Source: Kiloniellaceae bacterium (lineage in GTDB: Bacteria > Pseudomonadota > Alphaproteobacteria > Kiloniellales > J153). Taken from it: 64,000 nucleotides of DNA. The stretch spans positions 42,463 to 106,462 of the forward strand of contig JAJFGJ010000017.1 in the NCBI GenBank assembly GCA_021776175.1. The letters run 5' to 3'. The notes beneath the pieces were generated by a model. That model was given only the letters and a program-made list of their open reading frames with translations. It was not told the origin of the DNA and searched no databases. The position numbers and the translations under genes are program-made. Positions 52,399 to 60,462 of this stretch are shown here, piece by piece. The first letter of the stretch is position 1. The number at the start of each line of letters is the position of its first letter.

Positions 52399-52507
52399 CC
52401 CCTCACCCTCCCGCTGCGCGGGTCCCTCCCTCTCCCGGTGGGAGAAGGTTGCGAAGGCTTGGCGAGGTCAAGGGCCGAGCCTTAGCCGAAGCTGGGTGAG
52501 GGGGGCG
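52399..52507. repeat. intergenic inverted repeat after parC
   Basis: CCCCTCACCC at the left end (about 52399-52408) is mirrored by GGGTGAGGGG at about 52493-52503, with CTCTCCCGGTGGGAGA as an internal hairpin. This is a third, related style of long repeat. It may double as the parC terminator. Confidence 0.7.
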
Positions 52508-52540
52508 ATTCCATCCAAATGAAGGCCGCGCTCACCGCGT

Positions 52541-52840
52541 TCAACCGCTGGGCGCCGCGCCCGGCCAATCGCTGAAGGGGAACGGCTTCTCATCCGAGTT
52601 GAACGTTAAGTAGCGCACGAGCTGATAAAACAGGCGGCTTAGATCGTCGCTGAAGGTCAGCAGGCGTTCATTGGCTCGCCCGGTGAAGAGAACGAAGCCG
52701 AACTGGAACACGGCTGCCATCGCCAGCAGGAACTCGGCGATCCAAAATACGATTGCGAAAAGCAGCATGAATAGGCCTCGCGACCAGGTCTCGCGCTCTT
52801 TCCAATGCGGTTTGAACCCCGTTGCGGTTTCGTCGCTCAT
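52541..52840 (-). CDS. DUF4389 membrane protein
   Basis: A 99-residue protein with two membrane segments separated by a short turn (GLFMLLFAIVFWIAEFLLAMAAVFQFGFVLF, quoted as cores LFMLLFAIVFW and LLAMAAVFQFGF) and the conserved TGRANERLLTFSDDLSRLFYQLVRYLTF. This is the DUF4389 pattern; function unknown. ATG 52840 with GGGAG upstream is used; the longer frame is an artefact. Confidence 0.88.
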   Translation of the reverse strand: MSDETATGFKPHWKERETWSRGLFMLLFAIVFWIAEFLLAMAAVFQFGFVLFTGRANERLLTFSDDLSRLFYQLVRYLTFNSDEKPFPFSDWPGAAPSG

Positions 52841-52949
52841 TACTCCCTCTCTCCTCAGTGGTCCGAGATAGTTATTTGGGTATCCGGCCCGGCTCTTACC
52901 AGGGCCCCGGCTTGACCCTGGGGGGCGATCCCGGCATGACTGCGGCACC

Positions 52950-53483
52950 ATGGCCAAGTTGTCCGAGATCGCCGATTTGAAGCGGCGCGTGCGTGGCCGC
53001 ATGGCGCCGGCATGGGACCCTGGCCGCGCGGCGCGTATCGGCGGCGTCGAGGATCTGCGGGCCTTCCTGCTCGGCCCTTGGCGCCTGGCCCGGTCGATCG
53101 ATGACCGCCGGGGCGGGCAAACGGGGAGCTTTCGCGGCCGCGCCGTCTTCGCCGCCGAGGGCGATAGTCTTCATTATGGCGAGACGGGGCGCCTGCGGCT
53201 GGGTGTCCACACGGGCCCGGCGCGGCGCGATTACCGCTACGTCTTCCCGCGTCCTGAACTGGCGGAGGTATGCTTTCCCGGCGGCCGGCCGTTTCACGAT
53301 CTCGACTTGAGCCGGGGGTATTGGGAGGCCGTGCATTTGTGCGGCGAAGATGTTTATCGCGGGACATTTCGAGCCGTTACCCGCGATCTCCTGGTCGTGT
53401 CCTGGGATGTGACCGGCCCGCGCAAGGATTACACCATGGCCGGCCGTTACCGGCGCTCCTTGGCACCGGGCCGCTCCAGGTAA
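52950..53483 (+). CDS. DUF6314 family protein
   Basis: A 177-residue soluble protein. FLLGPWRLARSIDDRRGGQTGSFRGRAVF and YRYVFPRPELAEVCFPGGRPFHDLDL (cores GPWRLARSIDD and VCFPGGRPFHDLD), plus HLCGEDVYRGTF, are typical of the DUF6314 beta-barrel family. Function unknown. Divergent from the DUF4389 gene. bioY follows 83 bases later. Confidence 0.82.
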   Translation: MAKLSEIADLKRRVRGRMAPAWDPGRAARIGGVEDLRAFLLGPWRLARSIDDRRGGQTGSFRGRAVFAAEGDSLHYGETGRLRLGVHTGPARRDYRYVFPRPELAEVCFPGGRPFHDLDLSRGYWEAVHLCGEDVYRGTFRAVTRDLLVVSWDVTGPRKDYTMAGRYRRSLAPGRSR

Positions 53484-53566
53484 TTTCGTTGCAGGCTTGG
53501 CGGGCTTGCCGTATGCAAAAGAGGCCGTGATTTTGGCGGCGCTCGTTCGAATCTGGGAGCTTGGGA

Positions 53567-54193
53567 ATGTCAGTCATATCCGTTCGTCAGGGAACCCTTG
53601 CCACCGCGCTTTGGCCCGCCATCCACGGCGATTCCTTCGTTCAGCGCGCGATGCGCGCCACGCTGCTGGCCTTGATCGGCTCCGCTCTGCTTACCGTCTC
53701 GGCGAAAATCCAGGTGCCGTTCTATCCGGTGCCCATGACCATGCAAACCTTCATGGTGCTGACCCTGGGCATGGCCTTTGGCTGGCGTTTGGGGGCCGCG
53801 ACGGTTCTGTTGTACCTGGCGGAAGGGGCCATGGGTCTGCCGGTGTTTTCCGGGACCCCGGAAAAGGGCATCGGCCTGGCCTATATGATGGGCGGCACCG
53901 GCGGGTATTTGGCCGGTTTTGTTCTGGCGAGCGCCCTTTGCGGGTTGCTGGCCGAGCACGGCTGGGACCGCTACGCCGTGACCACCGCGCTGGCCATGGT
54001 GTTGGGAAATATCGTGATCTATGTGCCGGGTCTTTTATGGCTGGGCAGTTTGTTCGGTTGGGATCAGCCGATCCTGGCCTGGGGCTTGACGCCCTTCGTG
54101 GCCGGCGATCTGGCGAAGCTGGCCCTGGCCGCCATCGCCATGCCCCTGGTCTGGCGTCTCGTAAGCAGCTTTACCGGCCCCCGGAATCGCTAG
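53567..54193 (+). CDS. bioY: biotin transporter BioY
   Basis: A 208-residue S-component of an ECF-type vitamin importer with about six membrane segments. Signatures: FYPVPMTMQTFMVLTLGMAFG and GLPVFSGTPEKGIGLAYMMGGTGGYL (cores PVPMTMQTF and GGTGGYLAGF). BioM and BioN are not beside it; BioY can work alone or with a shared energising module. ATG 53567 has GGGA ahead. Confidence 0.94.
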   Translation: MSVISVRQGTLATALWPAIHGDSFVQRAMRATLLALIGSALLTVSAKIQVPFYPVPMTMQTFMVLTLGMAFGWRLGAATVLLYLAEGAMGLPVFSGTPEKGIGLAYMMGGTGGYLAGFVLASALCGLLAEHGWDRYAVTTALAMVLGNIVIYVPGLLWLGSLFGWDQPILAWGLTPFVAGDLAKLALAAIAMPLVWRLVSSFTGPRNR

Positions 54194-54263
54194 GGGTTTA
54201 TAAAATAAAAGAACGGTGCGCCGTAAGCATCTGTATCCAAAGGAGATCAAGCATCCTGGCGGC

Positions 54264-55040
54264 CTACTGCCCGGCGGAAGCCTCCACGGTCCGCCAGCCC
54301 TGCGTGCCGAGCGCCTCCAGGGGGCGGAAGCGCAGCTTGTAGGCCATTTTCGGCGATTGCTCGATCAAGTATCCAAGGTAGGCGTAGGGAAGACCCCGGC
54401 GCCGGGCCTCCTCGACCAGCCATAGGATCATGAAGGTGCCCAGGCTTTGCCCGCTGAGCGCGGGGTCGAAGAAGCTGTACACGGCGGAGGGACCGTCATC
54501 CAACCAGTCGATGAGGCATACCGCGGCCAAGGATCCATCGCGCGCGCGGAATTCGGTCATGCGGGTGTCGACACGGCTGTGATGGATCATGCTTTTGTAG
54601 TCGGACAGGGACATGCCCGCCATCTCGCCGTCGCCGTGCCGCGAGTCGATATACCTGGCGAACACGCGGAATTGTTCCGTGGTCGCGCGGGCTGGGACCT
54701 CGATTGCCTCAAGCGCCGCGTTGGCGCGCCAAACCCGCTTTTGCGAACGGCTTAAGGTGAAGCCGTGGGCGGGGATGCGGACCGGCAAGCACGCCCGGCA
54801 GTCCGAGCAGGCCGGACGGTAGGCGAAATGATGACTGCGCCGGAACCCGGCGCGCGATAAGGCGCTATAGGACCCGGTCGGGTCGCCGCGCGCGATTTCG
54901 GTGATTAGCTTTTTTTCGCGTTGGCCGGGAACATAGGGGCAGGGCGTGTCCGTCAGGACAAAGAACATCTGCCGCGGCAGGCCAAGGCCCTGCGCGCCAT
55001 TTCGTTGATCGAGTCCGATCGGCTTTCGTCCCTGTCTCAT
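54264..55040 (-). CDS. bpt: aspartate/glutamate leucyltransferase (Bpt)
   Basis: A 258-residue leucyl/arginyl-tRNA–protein transferase. CPYVPGQREKKLITEI with YRPACSDCRACLPVRI supplies the Cys residues of the N-terminal domain, and SFFDPALSGQSLGTFMILWLVEEARRRGLPYAYLGYLI (core SFFDPALSGQSLGTF) is the C-terminal signature. It adds leucine to proteins with N-terminal Asp or Glu, marking them for ClpS/ClpAP. Confidence 0.95.
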   Translation of the reverse strand: MRQGRKPIGLDQRNGAQGLGLPRQMFFVLTDTPCPYVPGQREKKLITEIARGDPTGSYSALSRAGFRRSHHFAYRPACSDCRACLPVRIPAHGFTLSRSQKRVWRANAALEAIEVPARATTEQFRVFARYIDSRHGDGEMAGMSLSDYKSMIHHSRVDTRMTEFRARDGSLAAVCLIDWLDDGPSAVYSFFDPALSGQSLGTFMILWLVEEARRRGLPYAYLGYLIEQSPKMAYKLRFRPLEALGTQGWRTVEASAGQ

Positions 55041-55142
55041 TCCGCGGCTTAGTTTGTTGTTGGTTCGCCAGTGCCGCTAGGCGGAACCATTATCGCAGGC
55101 AAGGGGGGGTGCTTGCCAGTAATGTTTTGTTAACCGTTATGC

Positions 55143-55664
55143 CTAACGGACGGATGCCGTCCCTAGTATGGCGGTGCGCCGCAGGGCCAGGGTCGCGGCC
55201 AGGATGTCGTGCAGGGTGCGGCGGCGGTCGTTGAAAAGGCTGACTGCCAGGACTAATCCGCCGGTCAGGGGGACGGTGGTGTAGAACAGGGCCGTTTGCA
55301 GGAACGCCTGGGCGTAATCGAGCCGCTTGCCGGTCCAGTCGTGAAGCTGGACATCGAACAAGGCCATGCCCGGTGTGGCACCTCTACTGCCGATAAAATA
55401 AGTATGATAGGCCACCGGCAGGATCGCCAGGGCGAGCGCGCCAAGCGGCCATAGCAAGCCCAGGGTCAACACCCCGGCCAGCCAGAAAGCGACGGCCAGG
55501 GCCGCGTTCAGGGTCGAAACAAGCACTACGTCGATCAGAAACCCCAGGCTTCGGCGCCATAGCAAGCCATCGAAGCAACCGGGCGCCGAGAGCGGGTCCG
55601 GCGGTGCCTTGTCCCAAGCGGAATCGCCCAATGAAAGGCTCGGTAAATTCGTTGGCGAATCCAA
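55143..55664 (-). CDS. RDD family membrane protein
   Basis: A 173-residue membrane protein with the RDD-type helices: LLWRRSLGFLIDVVLVSTLNAALAVAFW (core RSLGFLIDVVLVS), then RGATPGMALFDVQLHD and DRRRTLHDILAATLALRR. Function of RDD proteins is poorly known; some are Na+/H+ exchangers. No ATG is available near the N-terminus; TTG 55664 with AGGGAGG upstream is the probable start. Confidence 0.85.
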   Translation of the reverse strand: MDSPTNLPSLSLGDSAWDKAPPDPLSAPGCFDGLLWRRSLGFLIDVVLVSTLNAALAVAFWLAGVLTLGLLWPLGALALAILPVAYHTYFIGSRGATPGMALFDVQLHDWTGKRLDYAQAFLQTALFYTTVPLTGGLVLAVSLFNDRRRTLHDILAATLALRRTAILGTASVR

Positions 55665-55751
55665 GTGGCGCTGCCTCCCTGGGGCTATGTGCCTGGATTT
55701 TCAGATGGGGACCGGTGGCTTGCCCGTCAAGGCGGGCGGCGGGGGCGCCAG

Positions 55752-56726
55752 CTATTCGGCTGGCTTGACGGCGGTTTGCGGCCGCTGGCCTGTCTCGCGG
55801 AGCAGGATCACCGAAACGCGGCGATTGCGCGGCGCGTAGGGGGTGGATTCGTCCAGGTGCTCTTGATCCGCGAGCCCGGCCACGGATGAAATCCTCTCCG
55901 GCCGCAGGCCGGATTCGATCAAGACCCGGCGGCTGGCATTGGCGCGGTCGCTCGATAGCTCCCAATTCGAGTACCCGCTTTTGGTCGAGAAGGGGGTCGA
56001 GTCGGTGTGCCCCTTGATCGCGATTTGTTGCGGCAGTTGCGAAATGGCGTCGACAATCAAGGACAGGATCTCGCGCGTGTGGTCGAACATCTTGGAGCTG
56101 CCTGACGGGAACATGGACTTGCCGTCCTCGTCGACAATTTGGATGCGAAGGCCTTCCTCGGTCTGGTCGATTAGCAGGTTACTGGATAGCCCCTGCAAGT
56201 CGGGGACATCGTTCATCGCTTCGCGCAGGGCCTGTTCCACTTGGGCGAACTGCTCTTCCTCCCGCTTGGCGAGGAATTCCTCGAGCTGTTCGGTTTCGAG
56301 AACCTTATTGGCTTGCTCGGGCGTCAGCGACTCGCCCGGACCGGTCTCCGCCGTATCTGTATTTTCCTCCGGATCGATGATCTCATCCACATCCGGCGGG
56401 TTGGTCGGTAATTTGATCATGACGCCGACCGGGGCCTGGTCGCTGGGATTGGCTCCTTTCTTGGTGAAGGTCCGGCCGCCCATGATGCCGCCGCTGCCGC
56501 TGGTGGCGCGGGAAACGCTGGCGGGCGCGAAGTAGTCGGCGATCCCCAATTTTTGCTCTTCGGTTGTCGCCTGCAGGAGCCAAAGCAAAAGAAAGAACGC
56601 CATCATGGCGGTGACGAAGTCGGCATAGGCGACCTTCCAGGCGCCGCCATGGTGCCCGTGGCCGCCCTTCTTCACTTTCTTGATGATTAATGTGGGTGCG
56701 TTGCCCTCTTCGGGCTTATCGGCCAT
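55752..56726 (-). CDS. motB: flagellar motor protein MotB
   Basis: A 324-residue stator subunit. The membrane helix has the proton-carrying aspartate in YADFVTAMMAFFLLLW (Asp36). A long Gly/Asp/Glu linker leads to the OmpA-like peptidoglycan-binding domain, with IKGHTDSTPF and NWELSSDRANASRRVLIESG. Partner of motA, 21 bases upstream on the minus strand. Confidence 0.95.
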   Translation of the reverse strand: MADKPEEGNAPTLIIKKVKKGGHGHHGGAWKVAYADFVTAMMAFFLLLWLLQATTEEQKLGIADYFAPASVSRATSGSGGIMGGRTFTKKGANPSDQAPVGVMIKLPTNPPDVDEIIDPEENTDTAETGPGESLTPEQANKVLETEQLEEFLAKREEEQFAQVEQALREAMNDVPDLQGLSSNLLIDQTEEGLRIQIVDEDGKSMFPSGSSKMFDHTREILSLIVDAISQLPQQIAIKGHTDSTPFSTKSGYSNWELSSDRANASRRVLIESGLRPERISSVAGLADQEHLDESTPYAPRNRRVSVILLRETGQRPQTAVKPAE

Positions 56727-56747
56727 GACGTGAACTCTGCCTTTCCG

Positions 56748-57611
56748 CTACGCTGGCGCCGGCATGTTTTCGAAAGCTTCCTCCAGTTCGTAGAAGCTGG
56801 GACGAATGTCGGTCGATAACGTCTTGCGGGCGAATTCGACCGCGATCGCCGGAGGGTGGCCCGCGACATGGGCCAGGATGCCGGCCTTGATGCAAACATA
56901 GAATCGGCTGTCGGCGGAGATGATATTGCCCAGTGCCGCGGCCAGGGGGCCAACGAATCCGTAGGACAAAAGAATACCGGCGAAGGTGCCGACCAGGGCG
57001 GCGCCGATCAGGTGGCCTAGGACCTCCGGCGGCTCGGTGATCGAGCCCATGGTGTGAATCACGCCAAGAACCGCGGCGACGATGCCCAGCGCCGGCATGC
57101 CGTCGGACATGCTGGTCAAGGCGGTGGCGACGGCGTGCTCCTCCTCGTGGTGGCTCTCGAGATCCATGTCCATGAGCGCTTCCAACTCGTGCGGATTGTC
57201 CGAACCCATGGTCAAGAGGCGCAGGTAGTCACAGATGAAAAGCATGGCGTGGTGATCGTCCTGGACCGCTGGAAATTGCGCGAAGATGTCGCTTTCCTCC
57301 GGCTTCTCGACGTGGGCTTCCAGTGCCAGATTGCCCTTGGCGCGGGCCAATTTGAAGATCAGGTAGAGGGCGCTCAGCAGCTCGACATAGCCGTCGCGGG
57401 CGTGCTTGGGCCCTTTCATCATGCGCCCGAAGCTCTTGCCGGTCCCGGATATGATCGTCTTGGTATTGCCGGTGACGAAGGCGCCAATGGCGGCGCCGAA
57501 GATGATCATGAACTCGAACGGCTGAAACAGGACGGCCAGGTGGCCGCCGGGGATCGCGTAGCCGCCGACGACAGAGGCGATAACGACTACAATACCGATG
57601 ATTATGAGCAT
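56748..57611 (-). CDS. motA: flagellar motor protein MotA
   Basis: A 287-residue stator protein with four membrane helices. IIIGIVVVIASVVGGYAIPGG at the N-terminus and the conserved Pro in GSITEPPEVLGHLIGAALVGTFAGILLSYGF (core GTFAGILLSYGF) are typical. ATG 57611 is preferred because the family starts with MLxIIG; ATG 57653 gives 14 extra residues without a clear ribosome site. Presence of motAB implies a flagellum; no other flagellar genes are in view. Confidence 0.92.
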   Translation of the reverse strand: MLIIIGIVVVIASVVGGYAIPGGHLAVLFQPFEFMIIFGAAIGAFVTGNTKTIISGTGKSFGRMMKGPKHARDGYVELLSALYLIFKLARAKGNLALEAHVEKPEESDIFAQFPAVQDDHHAMLFICDYLRLLTMGSDNPHELEALMDMDLESHHEEEHAVATALTSMSDGMPALGIVAAVLGVIHTMGSITEPPEVLGHLIGAALVGTFAGILLSYGFVGPLAAALGNIISADSRFYVCIKAGILAHVAGHPPAIAVEFARKTLSTDIRPSFYELEEAFENMPAPA

Positions 57612-57730
57612 CCCGAGACCCTGTCCGCACGATTTGAGGTGAATGATCCCCATTGTCGCCAGAGTCGGTTAAAAAGAATTTAACTCTATGATTTCAAATA
57701 GATAATTGGATAAGCCCGGCAGGAGTCCGG

Positions 57731-58903
57731 TTACCGCAGGGCCTGCTCGAGGTCGGCGATCAAATCGGCCTTGTCCTCGACCCCGACCGACAGGCGCACC
57801 AGGCCGTCTCCAATCCCGATTTCAGCCCTGATTTCCACTGGAATCGAGGCGTGAGTCATGATCGCCGGGTGCTCGATCAGGCTCTCGACCCCGCCCAGGC
57901 TCTCGGCCAGGGCAAAGATTTCGACCCGCTCCAGGAACCGCTTGGCGCTGTCGAGCCCGCCCTTGAGCACGGCGGTCACCATGCCGCCGAAGGCACCCAT
58001 CTGGCGCCGGGCGAGGGCGTGCTGGGGGTGGCTGGCCAGGCCGGGGTAGTAGACCCGCTCCACGCCGGGATGGCCTTCCAGATATTCCGCCGCCGCCTGG
58101 GCGTTGGTGCAATGGCGTTCCATCCTCAAGGCCAGGGTCTTGAGGCCGCGCAGGGCCAGGAAGCTGTCGAAGGGACCCTGGACCCCGCCGACCGCGTTCT
58201 GCAGATAGGCCATGCGCTCGGCCAGGTCCGAGTCCGCGCCGACCGCCAAGATGCCGCCGACCATGTCGGAGTGGCCATTCAGGTACTTGGTGGCCGAGTG
58301 CATGACCATGTCGAAACCCATCTCGATGGGGCGCTGAACCCAGGGGCTGGCGAAGGTGTTGTCGGCCACGCATAGGATGCCCCGCTTGCGCGCGAAGGCC
58401 GCGACCGCCTCCAAATCGACCAGGGTCAGCAGGGGGTTGGTCGGGGTTTCGACCCAGATCATCTTGGTTTCCGGCCGCACCGCCGCTTCCAGGGCGTTCA
58501 TATCGGTCAAATCGGCGAAGCTGAAGCTCAGCCCGGCGGAGCGTTTGCGCACGTTCTCGAACAGGCGGTAGGTGCCGCCGTAGAGGTCGTTCATGGCGAC
58601 CACGTGGTCGCCGGTGTCGAGCAGTTCCAAGGCGGTCGAGGTCGCGGCCATGCCCGAGGCGAAGGCGAAACCCGCCGTGCCGCCTTCCAGATCGGCGATG
58701 CAGCGCTCGTAGGCCATGCGGGTCGGGTTCTGGCTGCGGCTGTATTCGTAGCCCTTATGAACCCCCGGAGACTCCTGGACGTAGGTCGAGGTGGCATAGA
58801 TCGGCGGCATGATCGCCCCGGTGGAAGGGTCGGGCGCCTGCCCGGCATGAATGGCGCGGGTGGCGAAATGCGGGCGGTTGGGGCGGCTATTCCGGTCGGT
58901 CAT
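57731..58903 (-). CDS. trans-sulfuration PLP enzyme (cystathionine gamma-lyase/synthase type)
   Basis: A 390-residue Cys/Met-metabolism PLP enzyme. HFATRAIHAGQAPDPSTGAIMPPIYATSTY (core AIHAGQAPDPSTGA), FASGMAATSTAL, WVETPTNPLL, and the PLP lysine in SATKYLNGHSD. SLGGVESLIEHPA near the C-terminus is general to the family and does not separate gamma-lyase, gamma-synthase or beta-lyase. ATG 58903 with GAGGATCG is preferred. Confidence 0.92.
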   Translation of the reverse strand: MTDRNSRPNRPHFATRAIHAGQAPDPSTGAIMPPIYATSTYVQESPGVHKGYEYSRSQNPTRMAYERCIADLEGGTAGFAFASGMAATSTALELLDTGDHVVAMNDLYGGTYRLFENVRKRSAGLSFSFADLTDMNALEAAVRPETKMIWVETPTNPLLTLVDLEAVAAFARKRGILCVADNTFASPWVQRPIEMGFDMVMHSATKYLNGHSDMVGGILAVGADSDLAERMAYLQNAVGGVQGPFDSFLALRGLKTLALRMERHCTNAQAAAEYLEGHPGVERVYYPGLASHPQHALARRQMGAFGGMVTAVLKGGLDSAKRFLERVEIFALAESLGGVESLIEHPAIMTHASIPVEIRAEIGIGDGLVRLSVGVEDKADLIADLEQALR

Positions 58904-58979
58904 GCGATCCTCGCGTTTTGATAGCTTCAACATGTGGCCCTTGGCCCAGGATTGTCAAAGGGGGAGGGGGCCCAAAACA

Positions 58980-59011
58980 TTTCCCTGTTATTCCCTGCCG
59001 AGCAGGGAATT
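58980..59011. repeat. 32-bp hairpin repeat, copy 1 (left of GIY-YIG gene)
   Basis: Identical to 60159-60190 over 32 bases (TTTCCCTGTTATTCCCTG…CAGGGAATT). It contains a 9-bp stem ATTCCCTGC/GCAGGGAAT with a 3-base CGA loop. Copies flank the accessory nuclease gene. Confidence 0.92.
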
Positions 59012-59040
59012 AAAATACCCCGCCAGGGCCGCCGGCATCC

Positions 59041-59072
59041 TTCCCTGTTTTTTTCTGTTCGGCAGGGATTTG
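59041..59072. repeat. degenerate copy of the 32-bp hairpin repeat
   Basis: TTCCCTGTTTTTTTCTG followed by TTCGGCAGGGATTT, matching copy 1 with several changes and no perfect stem. Thirty bases to the right of copy 1. Confidence 0.7.
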
Positions 59073-59295
59073 CTGCGAGCGCGAATAGGAAAATTCACGG
59101 GGGTGGTGCATGGGGTCTTGAATGCGGTTACGGGCCTTGCTCCAGGGTGGGCTGTCTTTCCCGGCAGAACTTAGCCCCCGCTCGGCCTCGTGCAATGCAA
59201 AGGCTGTGGAGATCGGAAAGAAATGCCATTTGTGAACTATCGGTATCTTAGTGGGACTTGATACACTGATGTTCGGTTAGCTTGAGGATCGCGAC

Positions 59296-60042
59296 ATGAC
59301 AAACAGAGATCTCATCATTGCCGAGCTTCGCAATCGTGCGAACCTTGATGGCGACGAATTAGCAAAGCGCATCGGTAAAGCACGGCAAACCGTGAACCAA
59401 GAGTGCAACCTACTTTCACGACGTGGCGAAATAGTTCGCAAACCAGGCGGGCTGAGGGGAAAACTGGTGAACCGCCTTATTGATCCAGATGTGACATCAG
59501 TATCGTCACCACGGACGGATCAGTTTCGCTCGATACCGTCGCAACGCTCAAAGAAGATGAGCACCGTCCCATCAGGCGCATCGGTTGATATGGAAATTGA
59601 AGGCTATGCGTTCGAACGGGTGCTAGGAATCAAGCCGCTACGCAGTTTCGATGGAACGATTCAGTCCGTCATGCCGCAGACTCGCTACCGCAATAAAGAC
59701 AATCTTAGTCTCCACAATTACGGTCAGGGACCATTCTGTAAGTTCAAAGTACCAGCCGCTCTTCAACAAGCGGGTGTCTATGCGATCAGTGTCGATGGCT
59801 GTGTTAAGTACATCGGAGAATGCGAGAACCTAACTGTTCGGTTCAATATGGGATACGGGAACATTTCACCGAGGAACTGCTTCGACGGGGGCCAACAGAC
59901 GAATTGCCGCATTAACGCCCTGGTCTACCAATCCTCGGTCAAAGGGCAGGAAATTGATCTGTGGTTCCATGGAACAAAGAGCTTCAAACAAGTCGAACAA
60001 GTTCTTCGAGACTCGCTAAAACTAGAATGGAACCGCGTCTGA
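59296..60042 (+). CDS. helix-turn-helix/GIY-YIG nuclease-like protein
   Basis: A 248-residue protein, not a family I can name. The N-terminal 60 residues look like a small winged-helix or HTH (DLIIAELRNRANLDGDELAKRIG). The C-terminal half is a GIY-YIG fold: GVY at 160-162, KYIGE at 171-175, Arg182 in VRFNMGYGNI, Glu234 in VEQVLRD and Trp245-Asn246 in KLEWN, so the catalytic set appears complete. Base composition is visibly lower in GC than neighbours. It starts at ATG 59296 and lies alone between hairpin repeats. Restriction, homing or repair roles are all possible. Confidence 0.72.
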   Translation: MTNRDLIIAELRNRANLDGDELAKRIGKARQTVNQECNLLSRRGEIVRKPGGLRGKLVNRLIDPDVTSVSSPRTDQFRSIPSQRSKKMSTVPSGASVDMEIEGYAFERVLGIKPLRSFDGTIQSVMPQTRYRNKDNLSLHNYGQGPFCKFKVPAALQQAGVYAISVDGCVKYIGECENLTVRFNMGYGNISPRNCFDGGQQTNCRINALVYQSSVKGQEIDLWFHGTKSFKQVEQVLRDSLKLEWNRV

Positions 60043-60158
60043 CGGGATGGAGCACGAAGATAGGGTGTAGGTCTCGCAATCATGCGCCGCCATGGCGGTG
60101 CCCGGCCCGGCTGACAGTGGTGATGTAGATACCAAATTCTTTGGCAGTGGCACGGAGC

Positions 60159-60190
60159 TTTCCCTGTTATTCCCTGCCGAGCAGGGAATT
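60159..60190. repeat. 32-bp hairpin repeat, copy 3 (right of GIY-YIG gene)
   Basis: Identical to 58980-59011 and in the same orientation, 116 bases past the stop of the GIY-YIG gene. With copy 1 it brackets a 1.2-kb segment. Confidence 0.92.
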
Positions 60191-60216
60191 TACAGGGCTG
60201 GTTTCGCGCCGCCGAA

Positions 60217-60462
60217 TCAAGGCAGGCCGCCGACGAAGCCGTCGGTTTCGGCGCTGTCCATCAGGGCGATCCGTACCAGGCCATGACAGTCCCGACGCTT
60301 ACAGGTGAGGCGCTTTTCCACTTCATCCAGGTATGACATTTTACCTAATCCGTGCAAATTAAAGACCTGTTTATAATACGTCTGGCCGCAGCGGCGGCAT
60401 GCGATTTCGATCGAAAGATCGTCGTCCAGATCGCGCAGCTGTATGTCGTGTTTCCAAGTCAC
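60217..60462 (-). CDS. small zinc-ribbon protein next to DinB-like polymerase
   Basis: An 81-residue protein with CRRCG and CKRRDC, a likely four-Cys zinc ribbon. It starts inside the polymerase gene end (4-base ATGA-type overlap), so is translated with it. No known name. A DNA-repair accessory role is inferred from this coupling only. Confidence 0.7.
   Translation of the reverse strand: MTWKHDIQLRDLDDDLSIEIACRRCGQTYYKQVFNLHGLGKMSYLDEVEKRLTCKRRDCHGLVRIALMDSAETDGFVGGLP

Noticed and set aside
58980..60190. CRISPR array
   Set aside because: Only two exact repeats more than 1 kb apart plus one degenerate copy, with a gene between; no spacer pattern and no cas genes.
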